From JBFWWP01 sp050246115 (GTDB lineage Bacteria; Planctomycetota; UBA8108; UBA1146; JAJFFE01), in assembly GCA_050246115.1 (NCBI GenBank), contig JBFWWP010000007.1, forward strand, positions 62,001 to 126,000: a stretch of 64,000 nt of DNA. The letters run 5' to 3'. The position numbers were made by a program, and so were the translations under genes. Positions 43,368-53,068 of this stretch are shown piece by piece; position 1 is the stretch's first letter, and each line of letters begins with the position of its first letter. A model generated the notes under the pieces. That model ran no database searches. It saw only the letters and a list, made by a program, of their open reading frames with translations, and was not told the DNA's origin.

Positions 43368-44138
43368 TTGAGCGAAACGCTGGTCTGGATCGCAGTTTGG
43401 AGCACATGCTCGGCCCTTTTGGGTCGACTCCGGGGCCACCTGCTCCACGGTGCCTTTGCCAAACTCGTGTTCCTGCCGGGGATTCTCGTCGACATCGTGT
43501 TGCAGTCCGTGGTCTGCGTTCTCACGGCCACCCCGATCCAGCGCGTGAGTCTCTTCGCTCAGAATCGCCCACCTCTCGAGTACGGGAAGTGCAAGCTGGG
43601 ACCGCTCGGCCTCTGCATCTCCGTTACTCTAAAGGGTTTACTTCTCCTGACCGGGACCCTGTTCTTGGTTGGAGGTTCCGGCTTCTTGGAATCGGGCTTC
43701 GCCCTCCCGCTGATCGACGAAGCGACGCTCGAGTACGGCGAGATCCAATGGGGATCGGTGAGCCGTTTCTGGAGTAGCGTGGCTACCCTACCCGACCTCC
43801 TCGCCCTGACGACCTGGAGCGGCGTTCTCGCGGTCTACACCGTGGCAGCGAGCCTGGTCGCCGGCGGCATACGTCGCAACGAATGGACCGCGTGGGCCGC
43901 GACTTGGGCGGCTCTGTTCGTCGTCGTCGCGGTGGGGCAGTGGCTCGGAGTGAAGTTCGGTTTCCTGAGTCGGGGTTGGTTCATTCAAGTCTTGTATGTA
44001 CCGAAGCTCTGGGCCGCCTTCTCTCTGCTGGTCTTCCTCACGATCGTGTTGGTCGGCGCCTTCGCGCTCGTGCGCAGCACTGCGCTGGTCTACTCCCGAG
44101 TCACCGGCCCGTCCAAAGCCTCCGGCGAATCCCGGTAG
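43368..44138 (+). CDS. Multi-pass membrane protein of unknown function
   Basis: 256 residues from TTG 43368; a start codon is otherwise hard to find, so the first residues are uncertain. Six or so hydrophobic segments are visible (VFLPGILVDIVLQSVVCVLT; GLLLLTGTLFLVGG; WAATWAALFVVVAVGQWLGV; LLVFLTIVLVGAFALV). There is a cytosolic-looking loop with RPPLEYGKCKLGP. I recognise no family and no catalytic motif. It sits between parB and a TolC-family gene. Confidence 0.7.
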   Translation: MSETLVWIAVWSTCSALLGRLRGHLLHGAFAKLVFLPGILVDIVLQSVVCVLTATPIQRVSLFAQNRPPLEYGKCKLGPLGLCISVTLKGLLLLTGTLFLVGGSGFLESGFALPLIDEATLEYGEIQWGSVSRFWSSVATLPDLLALTTWSGVLAVYTVAASLVAGGIRRNEWTAWAATWAALFVVVAVGQWLGVKFGFLSRGWFIQVLYVPKLWAAFSLLVFLTIVLVGAFALVRSTALVYSRVTGPSKASGESR

Positions 44139-44335
44139 CGCCACCACCGTCGCTTGGCCTTGGTGTCACCACCCAGCGAAGATCACGCTGCACCGTGAGA
44201 ATCCCTTCCCAGGCCCATGACGCGGCTTGCCTCGGTTCGAGCTTGACCTATGATCCCGGCTCGAGTCCAGTCGGCCGGCATTCCCCGCTTCGGCTCGACC
44301 CCGCATCACCCGTACGTCCCTCTCGGAAGGAATCC

Positions 44336-45991
44336 ATGCGCCAGCTCTCGTGGAACAACCTCGGCCCGACGGGGATACTCTGCGGCTTCGTCCTGGTCTA
44401 CGCGCTCTGCGATGGGGCTTTGTCGAGCGCCCAGGACGCGCCGCCGCCAACGACTTTGGACGCGAACTCGGACGTGGACAGCGACGCCGCGGTCACGGGC
44501 GCGGAAACCGACGATACACGTATCGAGATTCGACTCGCGATGGACGAGGCCATTGCCATCGCCATCGAGCGTAACCTCGACCTTCGGGTCGAGCACATAC
44601 GCCGAGAGAACAGCGCGCGCGACGTCGTGATCGCACGCGCCTCCTTCGACCCACTGTTCACCACTCAGTACACGGTGGCCAAGTTCCGCCAACCCACCAT
44701 CAGCTTCTTGTCGGGTGTCGGCTCCCTGTCCTCGGTGCGGGTGAACCCGTTCGAGTCCCAGACCGCAAGCCTTGGAATCTCGGGCCTGCTTCCTACCGGG
44801 CTCACGTACAACCTTACCGCTACCGATGAACGCAACGACAGCCCCGACTCTTCGTTCGTCGCCTTCAACCCGAGCCACACGGCCACCCTCGAGGCGCGGC
44901 TCACTCAACCCCTGCTCAAGGGAAGCGGTTTCGCGTCGAACCTTGCCGACCTTCGCGTCGCCCACAACAACTACTCGATCTCACACCTACAGCTCGAGCG
45001 CATGCTCGAAACCACGGTCGCCAGCGTGCGCAACGCCTACTGGGACCTGGTCTTTGCCGACGAGGATCTGCGCGTCAAACGGGAAGCACTCCGCGAAGCC
45101 GAGCAACTCCTCGAAATCAACCGCCAACGGGTTCGTGTTGGCACCGCCACCGAGATCGACGTGTTCGATGCCGAAGCCAACATCGAGACTCAGCGCGGTG
45201 GGATCATCGACGCCGAGAATCTCCAGCGACGAACGCAGGACTCGTTGCTCGACCTGTTGAACTACTCCGAGTTGCTCGTCGAGCGAGGCCTCGCCGAGGC
45301 CGGCGAGCTGGCCCCGTACGAGCGCGTGCGTGTAGTCGCCGTAACGCCCTTGGCCTTTCACCCGTACGACGTCGACGTGAACGACGCGGTCGGTCTCGCG
45401 CTTGCGAATCGGCAGGATCTGCGGGAGTCGGAACTCGCCATCGACAATGCCGAACTCGAGTTACTCCGACGCAGAAACCAGGCGCTCCCCGGGCTCAACC
45501 TCAGCGGCAGTTGGAGGCAGCAAGGTCTGGACGGGAACTTGGGAGCCGCCACGGACTCCGTGGGCCGAGGACGCTTCTACGACTGGGACATCGGAATCAC
45601 CTTCGAGTACCCCATCGGCAACCGGCAAGAACGCTATCGCTTTGCCAAAGCAAAGGACGATGTGGCGACGAGTCGCTTGAACCTCTTGAAGCTCACGAAC
45701 ACCATCACGCTGGAGGTGACCCAGGCCGCCCGCGACATCCGCAGCAGCGTCCAGAAACTACAGAGCACGCGTGCCGCCGTCCGCCTGCGACGCGAGCAGC
45801 TCGAAGGAGAGAAAGAGCGCCTGCGGGTGGGAAGCTCAACTTCTTATCAAGTGCTGCAGATCCAGAACGACCTGCTCGAAGCCCAGTCCCTCGAGCTGCA
45901 ATCCCTCGTCGACTACGAGCGCGCCATCACGGCCTTCGAGACCGCGGTGGGGGTGATCCTCGGTTCTGTCGGCGTGACGATTCAGGACTGA
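44336..45991 (+). CDS. TolC-family outer membrane efflux protein
   Basis: Outer-membrane channel subunit of a tripartite export system. The ATG at 44336 has GGAAGGA four bases upstream and gives 551 residues with a signal peptide (ILCGFVLVYALCDGALSSAQ). It shows two long coiled-coil repeats (LREAEQLLEINRQRVRVGTA; LRREQLEGEKERLRVGSSTS), each ahead of the ...QNDLLEAQ or DVFDAEAN motif, plus strand regions. No adaptor or pump gene is adjacent; the ABC pair is 20 kb away. Confidence 0.92.
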   Translation: MRQLSWNNLGPTGILCGFVLVYALCDGALSSAQDAPPPTTLDANSDVDSDAAVTGAETDDTRIEIRLAMDEAIAIAIERNLDLRVEHIRRENSARDVVIARASFDPLFTTQYTVAKFRQPTISFLSGVGSLSSVRVNPFESQTASLGISGLLPTGLTYNLTATDERNDSPDSSFVAFNPSHTATLEARLTQPLLKGSGFASNLADLRVAHNNYSISHLQLERMLETTVASVRNAYWDLVFADEDLRVKREALREAEQLLEINRQRVRVGTATEIDVFDAEANIETQRGGIIDAENLQRRTQDSLLDLLNYSELLVERGLAEAGELAPYERVRVVAVTPLAFHPYDVDVNDAVGLALANRQDLRESELAIDNAELELLRRRNQALPGLNLSGSWRQQGLDGNLGAATDSVGRGRFYDWDIGITFEYPIGNRQERYRFAKAKDDVATSRLNLLKLTNTITLEVTQAARDIRSSVQKLQSTRAAVRLRREQLEGEKERLRVGSSTSYQVLQIQNDLLEAQSLELQSLVDYERAITAFETAVGVILGSVGVTIQD

Positions 45992-46023
45992 GAACCCGGA
46001 GCCACCCGCGCCACCAGCACGCT

Positions 46024-47460
46024 TCAGCGGGAGTTCGAACGGGCGCGCAACGCGCGTTCGACGAGGTTCTCGCGGAACCAGCGTTGCGTCTTGCGCTCGT
46101 TCGCGTTGCGCCCGCGCCCATCGTTCTCGACCCAGGCGACGAAGTCGCGGTGGAAGGCCTCGAGCAGGCCGCGCTCGTCCGGCGTCTCACCGCGCCGGAA
46201 GTGCGAGTACGACTCCGCGAGATTCTCGTCGGCCCGGAAGATCGCCTCTCCCATGACTCCGGTGAGCGCATGCAGGTTGGACTCGAGGGGAAACAGCGGC
46301 GTGAGAATCTCTCGCGTTTCCGGCGAGAACAGCGGGTGGCCTACCCCGGGAAGCAACAACACGCGCATGTCCGGATACCAACGTTTGTCGATGGCATGCT
46401 CGATCCGGGGACAGAGCGCACAGATCTTCCCGAGTTTGCCGTTGATGACTTCGGCACTCACGCGAGGCATGTGCTCCAGGACGAACGGGGGCAGACAGAA
46501 CGTGGGGGTGCGCGACACCGTCCGCAGCAGCCGTTGCACGCTGGCAACCGCTTTGACGGCGGCCTCTCGGCACTCCTCGGCATCCACGCTCGACTCCGCT
46601 GGTCCCAGGGGGGTGGCGCGGGAGGCGCTCAGCTCGCGGGTTTGACTCTCGGCGGTCAGCACGTCGATTCGTAGCTTGAGCAACTCGGCCTGCAGAGTTT
46701 CGAATCGCTTCCGGTGCCGGTAAACCGGAATCCCTTGGAGCACCGTGTGGGTGAGGCGGCGTGCGCGAGCAACCGCCTTCATCTGCGCCCGTCGGCTTCG
46801 TGGATCTCGCGAACCGCCCTCGCGATTGAGGCAGGTGATCCGCGCGAGGTGGGGCAGGAGTTGATCCAAGGCTTGCACCGCCCCCGGCACCGTGTCCGAG
46901 ACTACCTTCGCCAGTAGCTCCGCGCGTTCGATCAGAAGCCGTTCGATTTGCGACCGCGTCGCCCGCAACTGACGATCGCAATTGGCCCAAGCAACGTCTT
47001 CCTCGACCCGCTCCGTGAGACGGAGTAGGCCGCGATAGCGCTCCAAGAAGTAGACGGACAGGGGAACCAGTTGCACGCCCGCGCTGGTCGGTTCGAACAG
47101 GGTGGCGAGCGCTTGGCTGAGCCCGGCCGAACCCGGGAGTTCGCGCACGAGCCGCGGATCGAGCAGGCCGGCGTCGAGCCACAGGCGCTCGCGCGTCGAG
47201 AGCGTCCAACGCCCCACCTGTTCGAACGGCAGTCCCGCGTCGGCGATCGACCGACTCGCCGCCCACTCGGTCAAGACCGTCCAGGCCTCCTCTTGGAGCC
47301 GATCTCGCAAGTAGAGGTCCGCGCGGCTCTCTGCCAGCCGCAGTGCCGTCGTGTGGAGTCGCTCCTCGGCGACGGCCAAGGAAGCGGAGTCCGCGGTGCT
47401 CGGCAGATCAGCGACCAGGGACAGCTGCCGGACCTCGAAGTTTTGGTCGTTGTTTGACAT
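46024..47460 (-). CDS. Uncharacterised 478-residue protein
   Basis: I do not recognise this gene. From ATG 47460 (MSNNDQNFEVRQL) it encodes a soluble, helix-rich protein without signal or membrane segment. It has an Arg-rich centre (LNREGGSRDPRSRRAQMKAV), a CALC pair (GKICALCPRIEHAIDKRW), and an acidic C-terminal third with ESYSHFRRGETPDERGLLEA. The ending RNANERKTQRWFRENLVERA is basic. Codon use matches the neighbours. It converges with the TolC-family gene, 32 bp away. Confidence 0.6.
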   Translation of the reverse strand: MSNNDQNFEVRQLSLVADLPSTADSASLAVAEERLHTTALRLAESRADLYLRDRLQEEAWTVLTEWAASRSIADAGLPFEQVGRWTLSTRERLWLDAGLLDPRLVRELPGSAGLSQALATLFEPTSAGVQLVPLSVYFLERYRGLLRLTERVEEDVAWANCDRQLRATRSQIERLLIERAELLAKVVSDTVPGAVQALDQLLPHLARITCLNREGGSRDPRSRRAQMKAVARARRLTHTVLQGIPVYRHRKRFETLQAELLKLRIDVLTAESQTRELSASRATPLGPAESSVDAEECREAAVKAVASVQRLLRTVSRTPTFCLPPFVLEHMPRVSAEVINGKLGKICALCPRIEHAIDKRWYPDMRVLLLPGVGHPLFSPETREILTPLFPLESNLHALTGVMGEAIFRADENLAESYSHFRRGETPDERGLLEAFHRDFVAWVENDGRGRNANERKTQRWFRENLVERALRARSNSR

Positions 47461-47778
47461 CCAGTGTGTTTGCGTGGGTTCAGGGACTTCGAGGCGAGAC
47501 GTCGGTCGCACGAGTTCGTCGCCGAAGTTTCGGCCGGTTGGGCACACCCTCCGCGATCGCCTCGGTGGACCCGGAGGGTCGCGAGAGTCGGCGGCTGAGG
47601 GCCGGAGTCGGGAAGTCCGTTACCGTTCCTCATCGAGGATAGGATGCGGGCGGCGCCCCGCCCACCCGAGGGCTCGCCGGGTCGCCAACCCCGACCGCTC
47701 ACCTTATACTTGAGCGGCCGGCTCACGCCGCGACGGAGGAGAGGGTACGCCCCAGCGAGGAATGGTGTGTTCTTGCCC
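47461..47778. other. Divergent intergenic region with a possible promoter
   Basis: About 318 bp between divergent genes. TATACT at 47705-47710 looks like a -10 box for the rightward gene; its -35 is not clear. Nothing else is seen. Confidence 0.35.
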
Positions 47779-48372
47779 ATGCGGCATTCGATTCCGCGGG
47801 TCGCGATCCGCGTTGCCATCGCCGTCGTCGCGCTGATGCCTACCGAGAGCCCCGCTTCGACGGTGCTCCCACTCAGTCACGACCAGATCCTGGCCCGAGC
47901 TGCGACCGTGTTCCACGGTGTGTGTACTCACCGCCACTCGTACCGCGACAACCATGGTCTGACTGTGACCCGATATCGGTTCCAGGTGCTGGACACGCTC
48001 AAAGGCGAACCCGTCGCGGAGCGAGTCTGCGTCCAGCCCGGGGGCGTCATCGGGGATATCGCGACCGTGGTGCCGGGGCTTTCGCCGCACGCCACCGGTG
48101 ACGAGGTGATCCTCTTCCTCGAGAACGACGATCCCACCCAGGGGTACACCCTACCGGTGTGTCTCGACCGCGGCGTGTATCGTGTGATCCTCGATGCCAC
48201 AGGCACGAAACTCGTCCGCGGGGTTTCGTCGGAGCTTCATACGGCCCACCCCAGCGGGTCCGAACCGGCTGCGACCGAGCCTGTTGCCGTCTTCCCCGAA
48301 GCTCGACTCTCCGACTTCAAGAGCACGGTTCGCACCCGACTGCGCCAGCTCGAAGGTCAGGAGAAGCGCTGA
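47779..48372 (+). CDS. Secreted companion protein of the matrixin
   Basis: 197 residues with a signal peptide (VAIRVAIAVVALMPTESPAS). The body begins STVLPLSHDQILARAATVFH and continues RYRFQVLDTLKGEPVAERVC and PHATGDEVILFLENDDPTQG. This pattern resembles small exported proteins I recall beside matrixin-type proteases in myxobacteria and planctomycetes. Function is not known to me. Two bases separate its stop from the protease ATG, so they form an operon. Confidence 0.7.
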   Translation: MRHSIPRVAIRVAIAVVALMPTESPASTVLPLSHDQILARAATVFHGVCTHRHSYRDNHGLTVTRYRFQVLDTLKGEPVAERVCVQPGGVIGDIATVVPGLSPHATGDEVILFLENDDPTQGYTLPVCLDRGVYRVILDATGTKLVRGVSSELHTAHPSGSEPAATEPVAVFPEARLSDFKSTVRTRLRQLEGQEKR

Positions 48373-48374
48373 CC

Positions 48375-50606
48375 ATGACCGTTCGAACCTCATGGTGGAT
48401 CGGCGCGTTGTCGCTGTTGGTCGTGCTCGCACTTCCTCGCCCCGGCACGGCCACGTTCCCAATCTTCATCCAAGGAGTGACGGTTCGCTGGTCCGGGGAC
48501 GACGTCCCGGTGAGCTACGTGATTCAGTCCAGCGGCTCGGACGACATCGCCGACCACTCGGAAGATCTTGCCATCGAACTTGGCTTCGCCGCTTGGGAGA
48601 GCTCGAGTTCCAGCACGATCGCGTTCGCGGAAGACCTCACGGCCAACGCCTCCCGCACCGACTTCGGCGCCAACGACATCCATCTCATCTGGTTCGACGA
48701 GACCAACGCCAGCGGATTCTTCCCGGGCGCCTCGAGCACGATCGCGATCACCCCGGTGAGCTTCAGCCTCGCCACCGGCTTCATCGTGGATGCCGACATC
48801 GTCTTCAACGGCGACGACCACGACTTCTCGACCAACAAGTCACCCGGGACCTTCGACGTGCAGAGTATCGCCACCCATGAGATCGGCCACTTCCTCGGTC
48901 TCGACCACTCGGGTATCGGCGCCGCCACGATGTTCCCGTTTGCGGCTACCGAGATCACGCTCCCGCGCGCCCTGACCCTCGACGACCACGCCGGGGCAGC
49001 GAATCTGTACCCAGCCGGCGCCACCACGGGGAGCGTCTCCGGTACCGTGCGCCGGTCGGGTGATTCGAGTGTCGTGATCGGTGCGCACGTGGTCGCCATC
49101 AACGACGACGGAGTCGTGGTTGCGTCGACCTATAGCGGATCCGACGGCACCTTCACCATCAGCCCGATCCCCGCAGATACATACCAAATCTACGCGGAGC
49201 CGATCGACCAACCCGTGACCGGCGCCAACCTCTCGTCCGACATTGGGGGCTCAGCTCAAACGAACTTCGCCACCACCTTTCTCGGTGGCAACGCGACACC
49301 AACGTCGGTGGCGGTAACTCCGGGGAGCTCGAACGCGGTCGGCACCCTGACCGTACCCGCAACCGGCCCCTTCAATCTCACCGCCGCCACCAGCCAACCG
49401 GTCGCGGCGCCGCGCGGCAACTTCGCCGCGATCACCATTTTCGGGACCGGGCTCGACGGCGCCGACGAAACCGTCAGCGTCAGCGGCACGGGTGTCACGT
49501 TGTTCTGGAGCTCTTTCACGAACGGCGGCAACCCTCGGTACAGCCTGATCCTGCAGATCCTGTCCACGGCCGAGCCTGGACCTCGCAACATCACCGTAAG
49601 CAATGCTGCGAACGAGATCGCCGTCTTGACCGGTGTGGTGCAAGTCGTCGAACCCTCCCCAACGATCAGCATGGTGACACCCAGCTTCGGCTCGTCCGGC
49701 GGAGGGACCGCGGTCACCATTACCGGGACGAACTTCGTTACCGGCATGACCGTCTTCTTCGGTGACACGCTCGCTACCGCGGTCAGCGTCGACTCCGCGA
49801 CCCAGATCACCTGCACATCGCCTAGTGGCGGCTCTGGAGCGGTTGACGTGATCGTCCAAAACCCCGAAGGGAACATCGCAGTCGCGAGCGACGGTTACGA
49901 GTACGAGGGGCTGCCCACGGTCACATCGGTGTTCCCGGGCGCGGGCGATGTCGCCGGAGGGACCACGATCACCATCACCGGTAGCGGATTCGAGGCCGGC
50001 GTCAGCGTCACGATCGGCGGTGCGCCCGCGACCGTAGGTTCGACTTCAGCGACGAGCATCTCGTGCGTTTCGCCTGCGGGAGTTCTGGGTGCCCAAACCT
50101 TGCGGGTCACGAATCCGCTCGGACTCTTCGATCAGTCGCGCACGTTCACGTATGTGGCGATCGCGGATCCAACGATCAACGCCGTGGACCCGAGCACGGG
50201 AAGCACGAGCGGTGGAACCGAGATCACGGTGAGCGGCACCGGCTTCCAAAGCGGGCTAACGGTGCTCGTCGGCGGGGTCGCCGCGACGGCCGTGACTTTG
50301 GTTTCGGCGACCACGGCCACCGCCGTGACCCCGGCCCATGCCGCCGGAACGGTGAATGTGCAGGTCACGAACCCAGACACGACCGGGGCCACGGCTGCGG
50401 CGGCGTTCACCTTCGAAGCCCCCGCGGCCGGTGGTGGAGGCGGAGGGGGAGGTTGCGGATCGACGGTCGGGTTGCCGCCGGGATCGGACCCGTTCACCGG
50501 TGGTTCGTTCCCCTACCTCTTGCTCTCGCTCGCGGCGCTGGCCCACCACTTCCTTCGCATCCGCGCGCGCAAGAACGAGCGCGACTTCTCGCCCGTCTCC
50601 GGCTAG
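48375..50606 (+). CDS. Secreted matrixin-like zinc protease with IPT/TIG repeats and a C-terminal sorting-type tail
   Basis: 743 residues. A signal peptide is followed by an M10-type catalytic domain whose zinc motif HEIGHFLGLDH (H168, H172, H178) is complete; a Met-turn candidate (ATMFPF) follows. After a carboxypeptidase-regulatory-like beta domain (GSVSGTVRRSGDSS...), three IPT/TIG repeats are clear: PTISMVTPSFGSSGGGTAVT, PTVTSVFPGAGDVAGGTTIT and PTINAVDPSTGSTSGGTEIT. The end is eight glycines then CGS (C694), a hydrophobic helix (FPYLLLSLAALAHHFL) and RIRARK. That layout resembles MYXO-CTERM and JDVT-CTERM sorting signals. Likely cell-surface anchored. Confidence 0.88.
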   Translation: MTVRTSWWIGALSLLVVLALPRPGTATFPIFIQGVTVRWSGDDVPVSYVIQSSGSDDIADHSEDLAIELGFAAWESSSSSTIAFAEDLTANASRTDFGANDIHLIWFDETNASGFFPGASSTIAITPVSFSLATGFIVDADIVFNGDDHDFSTNKSPGTFDVQSIATHEIGHFLGLDHSGIGAATMFPFAATEITLPRALTLDDHAGAANLYPAGATTGSVSGTVRRSGDSSVVIGAHVVAINDDGVVVASTYSGSDGTFTISPIPADTYQIYAEPIDQPVTGANLSSDIGGSAQTNFATTFLGGNATPTSVAVTPGSSNAVGTLTVPATGPFNLTAATSQPVAAPRGNFAAITIFGTGLDGADETVSVSGTGVTLFWSSFTNGGNPRYSLILQILSTAEPGPRNITVSNAANEIAVLTGVVQVVEPSPTISMVTPSFGSSGGGTAVTITGTNFVTGMTVFFGDTLATAVSVDSATQITCTSPSGGSGAVDVIVQNPEGNIAVASDGYEYEGLPTVTSVFPGAGDVAGGTTITITGSGFEAGVSVTIGGAPATVGSTSATSISCVSPAGVLGAQTLRVTNPLGLFDQSRTFTYVAIADPTINAVDPSTGSTSGGTEITVSGTGFQSGLTVLVGGVAATAVTLVSATTATAVTPAHAAGTVNVQVTNPDTTGATAAAAFTFEAPAAGGGGGGGGCGSTVGLPPGSDPFTGGSFPYLLLSLAALAHHFLRIRARKNERDFSPVSG

Positions 50607-50701
50607 CCTGGAACGGGTCTCAGCCAATCGACGAGAAGAAGAACGAGAAGAAGAAGTAGGCGGCCCCGGCACCCGGGGCCTGGCGCGTGTCGAGGTGAAC
50701 C

Positions 50702-51379
50702 TTGCGCGAACCTGCCCCAAGCCAGCAGGCGATCGACGGCCCCGTTAAGGCCAGCGAGTCGCCGCCACCAGAGTCCTACTGGGTACAGCGCGGCGCTCGC
50801 GTCATAGGCTGCGGGAGTTTCGCGGACGTGCTCGCGTGCCGCCAGCTCGAGACCTATCGCGCGATCTTCGAACTGCTCGGTCCAGCGGCTGATCGTGTGC
50901 TCGATCTCGGCTGCAACGTCGCAGTCTTGGGTCAGCTGCTTCGGCATTGGGGCTTCACCGGGGCATACACCGGCCTCGACAGCAACCCTCACGCCGTCAC
51001 CCGTGCACGCCACGACCTCCCGAACGGGAACTTCTGGGTTGCCAACGCGCGCTCACTGCCGCTCGCCAGCCACACCGTTGCGCGCGTCGTCATCAAGGAT
51101 GTGCTCGAACACCTCGAGGACTTCCGGCCCGCGCTGCGCGAGGCGGCGCGTGTCGCACGCGACCTGCTCGTCGTCGGCTGCTACATCCCGTGGGGTGTCG
51201 GCCCAGCGGCGATCGTGCGTCACCGGCACGGCTTCTTCGAGAACCGCTACTGTCGGAGCGAGGTGCTCGACGATCTCGCAGCGTGCGGGTGGCGGTTGTG
51301 GAAGAGTCGCAAGACACGCGAGCAGGATGGACGGGAGAACGAAGTGTTGGCGTTCGTCCCGACCCAGTCGTGGCCATGA
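50702..51379 (+). CDS. Class I SAM-dependent methyltransferase
   Basis: 225 residues from TTG 50702, which has GAGGTG four bases upstream. The SAM fold is visible: RVLDLGCNVAVLGQLLRHWG (motif I), YTGLDSNPHAVTRARHDLP, and VARVVIKDVLEHLEDFRPAL. Substrate unknown. Its stop overlaps the ATG of the HyuB-like gene (ATGA, 51376-51379), so the two are co-translated. Confidence 0.85.
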   Translation: MREPAPSQQAIDGPVKASESPPPESYWVQRGARVIGCGSFADVLACRQLETYRAIFELLGPAADRVLDLGCNVAVLGQLLRHWGFTGAYTGLDSNPHAVTRARHDLPNGNFWVANARSLPLASHTVARVVIKDVLEHLEDFRPALREAARVARDLLVVGCYIPWGVGPAAIVRHRHGFFENRYCRSEVLDDLAACGWRLWKSRKTREQDGRENEVLAFVPTQSWP

Positions 51380-52959
51380 GTGACTCCGCCTCGCCCGTTC
51401 TGCTCCGGGTGTACCAGAACCTGCTCGACTCGGTCGCCGAAGAAATGGGTTCGGCCCTCGAACGCACCGGCTTCTCCGCCAACATCAAGGAGCGTCGCGA
51501 CTACTCCTGCGCCGTCTTCGACGCCGCGGGTGACATGGTCGCACAAGCCGCGCACATCCCAGTCCATCTGGGATCGACGCCGCTCTCGGTCCGGGCCGCG
51601 ATCGATGCACACCGCTTCCGTCCTGGGGATGTGATCCTCCTGAACGACCCGTACCAAGGCGGGACACATCTGCCCGACCTCACGATGGTCGCGGGTGTCT
51701 TTGAAGCCGACCACGCAGCCCCCACGTTCTACGTCGCGAACCGCGCGCACCACGCTGACGTCGGTGGTGCCGTCCGAGGTTCGATGGCGCTGTTCACCGA
51801 GATCTACCAAGAGGGACTGCGCATTCCGCCAGTGCTGTTGCGCGATCGAGGTCGCGTCGCGAAGGATGTCGAGACGCTGCTGCTGGCCAACATGCGACAG
51901 CCGGTCGAGCGACGTGGGGATCTACGCGCCCAGCTGAGTGCCAACGAGGTCGGAGACCGGGCCTTGCAGCGCCTGCTCGCGTGTCAACCACGCGCAGAAC
52001 TGCTCGCCTACTGTGGCCATCTGCAAGACGCCGCGGACCGGCACGTTCGCGCGTTGCTGAGGCGCATTCCGAGCGGTCGTTACGAAGCCGAGGACGAACT
52101 CGAGAGCGACGGCGTAACCCCCGAACGAATCGCCCTGCGGGTGACCATCGAGGTCGATCACGATCGGGCGTGCTTCGATTTCTCTCGCAGCTCACCCCAG
52201 GTTCGCGGCGGCCTCAACACCAACCCGGCCGTCGTGCTGTCGGCAGTGTTCTACGTGCTTCGCGGGCTCGCCGGCGAAGAGATCCCGGCCAACGCGGGCT
52301 GTCTCCGCTCGGTCGAGGTGCGCACCGCCCCGGGAACCGTCCTCGATCCGCGACTTCCGGCCGCGGTCGCCGGTGGCAACGTCGAGACCTCGCAACGACT
52401 CGTCGATCTGCTGTTTCGCGGCCTTGCCCCTGCGCTGCCCGATCTCGTCCCAGCTCAATCCCAGGGCACCATGAACAACCTGACTCTCGGCAGCACCGGG
52501 GCGGGCGGGCGGACGTTCTCCTATTACGAGACCATGGGCGGCGGCGCGGGCGGCAGCGCTCGTGGGCCCGGAGCCTCGGCCGTGCACAGCCACATGACCA
52601 ACACCCGGAACACGCCCATCGAAGTACTCGAACATGCCTTGCCGATTCGCGTGCGGGAGTACTCGATCCGGCGTGGCACCGGGGGCGCCGGTCGCCACGG
52701 CGGTGGCGAAGGGATCGCCCGAGAGTTCGAGCTCCTGGAACCCGTCATGGCGGCGCTCCTGACCGAGCGGCGATACATCGAACCGGCGGGCATGGCCGGC
52801 GGATCCCCGGGCGCGTGCGGGCGCAACCGGCTGCTACTACCGGGAGCGAGCGAGTGGACGGAACTCCCGAGCAAGTGGGTGGGAGAACTCCCCGCGGGCA
52901 GCCGGTTACGCATCGAGACCCCCGGCGGCGGCGGTTGGGGGCATGACCGAGATCGGTGA
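51376..52959 (+). CDS. Hydantoinase B / oxoprolinase beta-type subunit (HyuB)
   Basis: 527 residues. HyuB proteins act with HyuA in ATP-dependent hydrolysis or carboxylation of cyclic amides, hydantoins, 5-oxoproline or acetone. Typical segments: FSANIKERRDYSCAVFDAAG, GDVILLNDPYQGGTHLPDLT, ANRAHHADVGGAVRGSM, and VAGGNVETSQRLVDLLFRGL. No HyuA-type partner is present; instead the upstream gene is a methyltransferase. The partner may be elsewhere or the protein may act alone. Confidence 0.9.
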   Translation: MSDSASPVLLRVYQNLLDSVAEEMGSALERTGFSANIKERRDYSCAVFDAAGDMVAQAAHIPVHLGSTPLSVRAAIDAHRFRPGDVILLNDPYQGGTHLPDLTMVAGVFEADHAAPTFYVANRAHHADVGGAVRGSMALFTEIYQEGLRIPPVLLRDRGRVAKDVETLLLANMRQPVERRGDLRAQLSANEVGDRALQRLLACQPRAELLAYCGHLQDAADRHVRALLRRIPSGRYEAEDELESDGVTPERIALRVTIEVDHDRACFDFSRSSPQVRGGLNTNPAVVLSAVFYVLRGLAGEEIPANAGCLRSVEVRTAPGTVLDPRLPAAVAGGNVETSQRLVDLLFRGLAPALPDLVPAQSQGTMNNLTLGSTGAGGRTFSYYETMGGGAGGSARGPGASAVHSHMTNTRNTPIEVLEHALPIRVREYSIRRGTGGAGRHGGGEGIAREFELLEPVMAALLTERRYIEPAGMAGGSPGACGRNRLLLPGASEWTELPSKWVGELPAGSRLRIETPGGGGWGHDRDR

Positions 52960-53068
52960 CCGGCACGTGTTGGCGTCGGACGGTCGAGCGCGAGCCGGAG
53001 TTGCTCGCGAATGCGCATGAACTGGGGCTCAGGCCATTGGGCCGGGCCGGGGGGTGGCCGGGCCGGGT

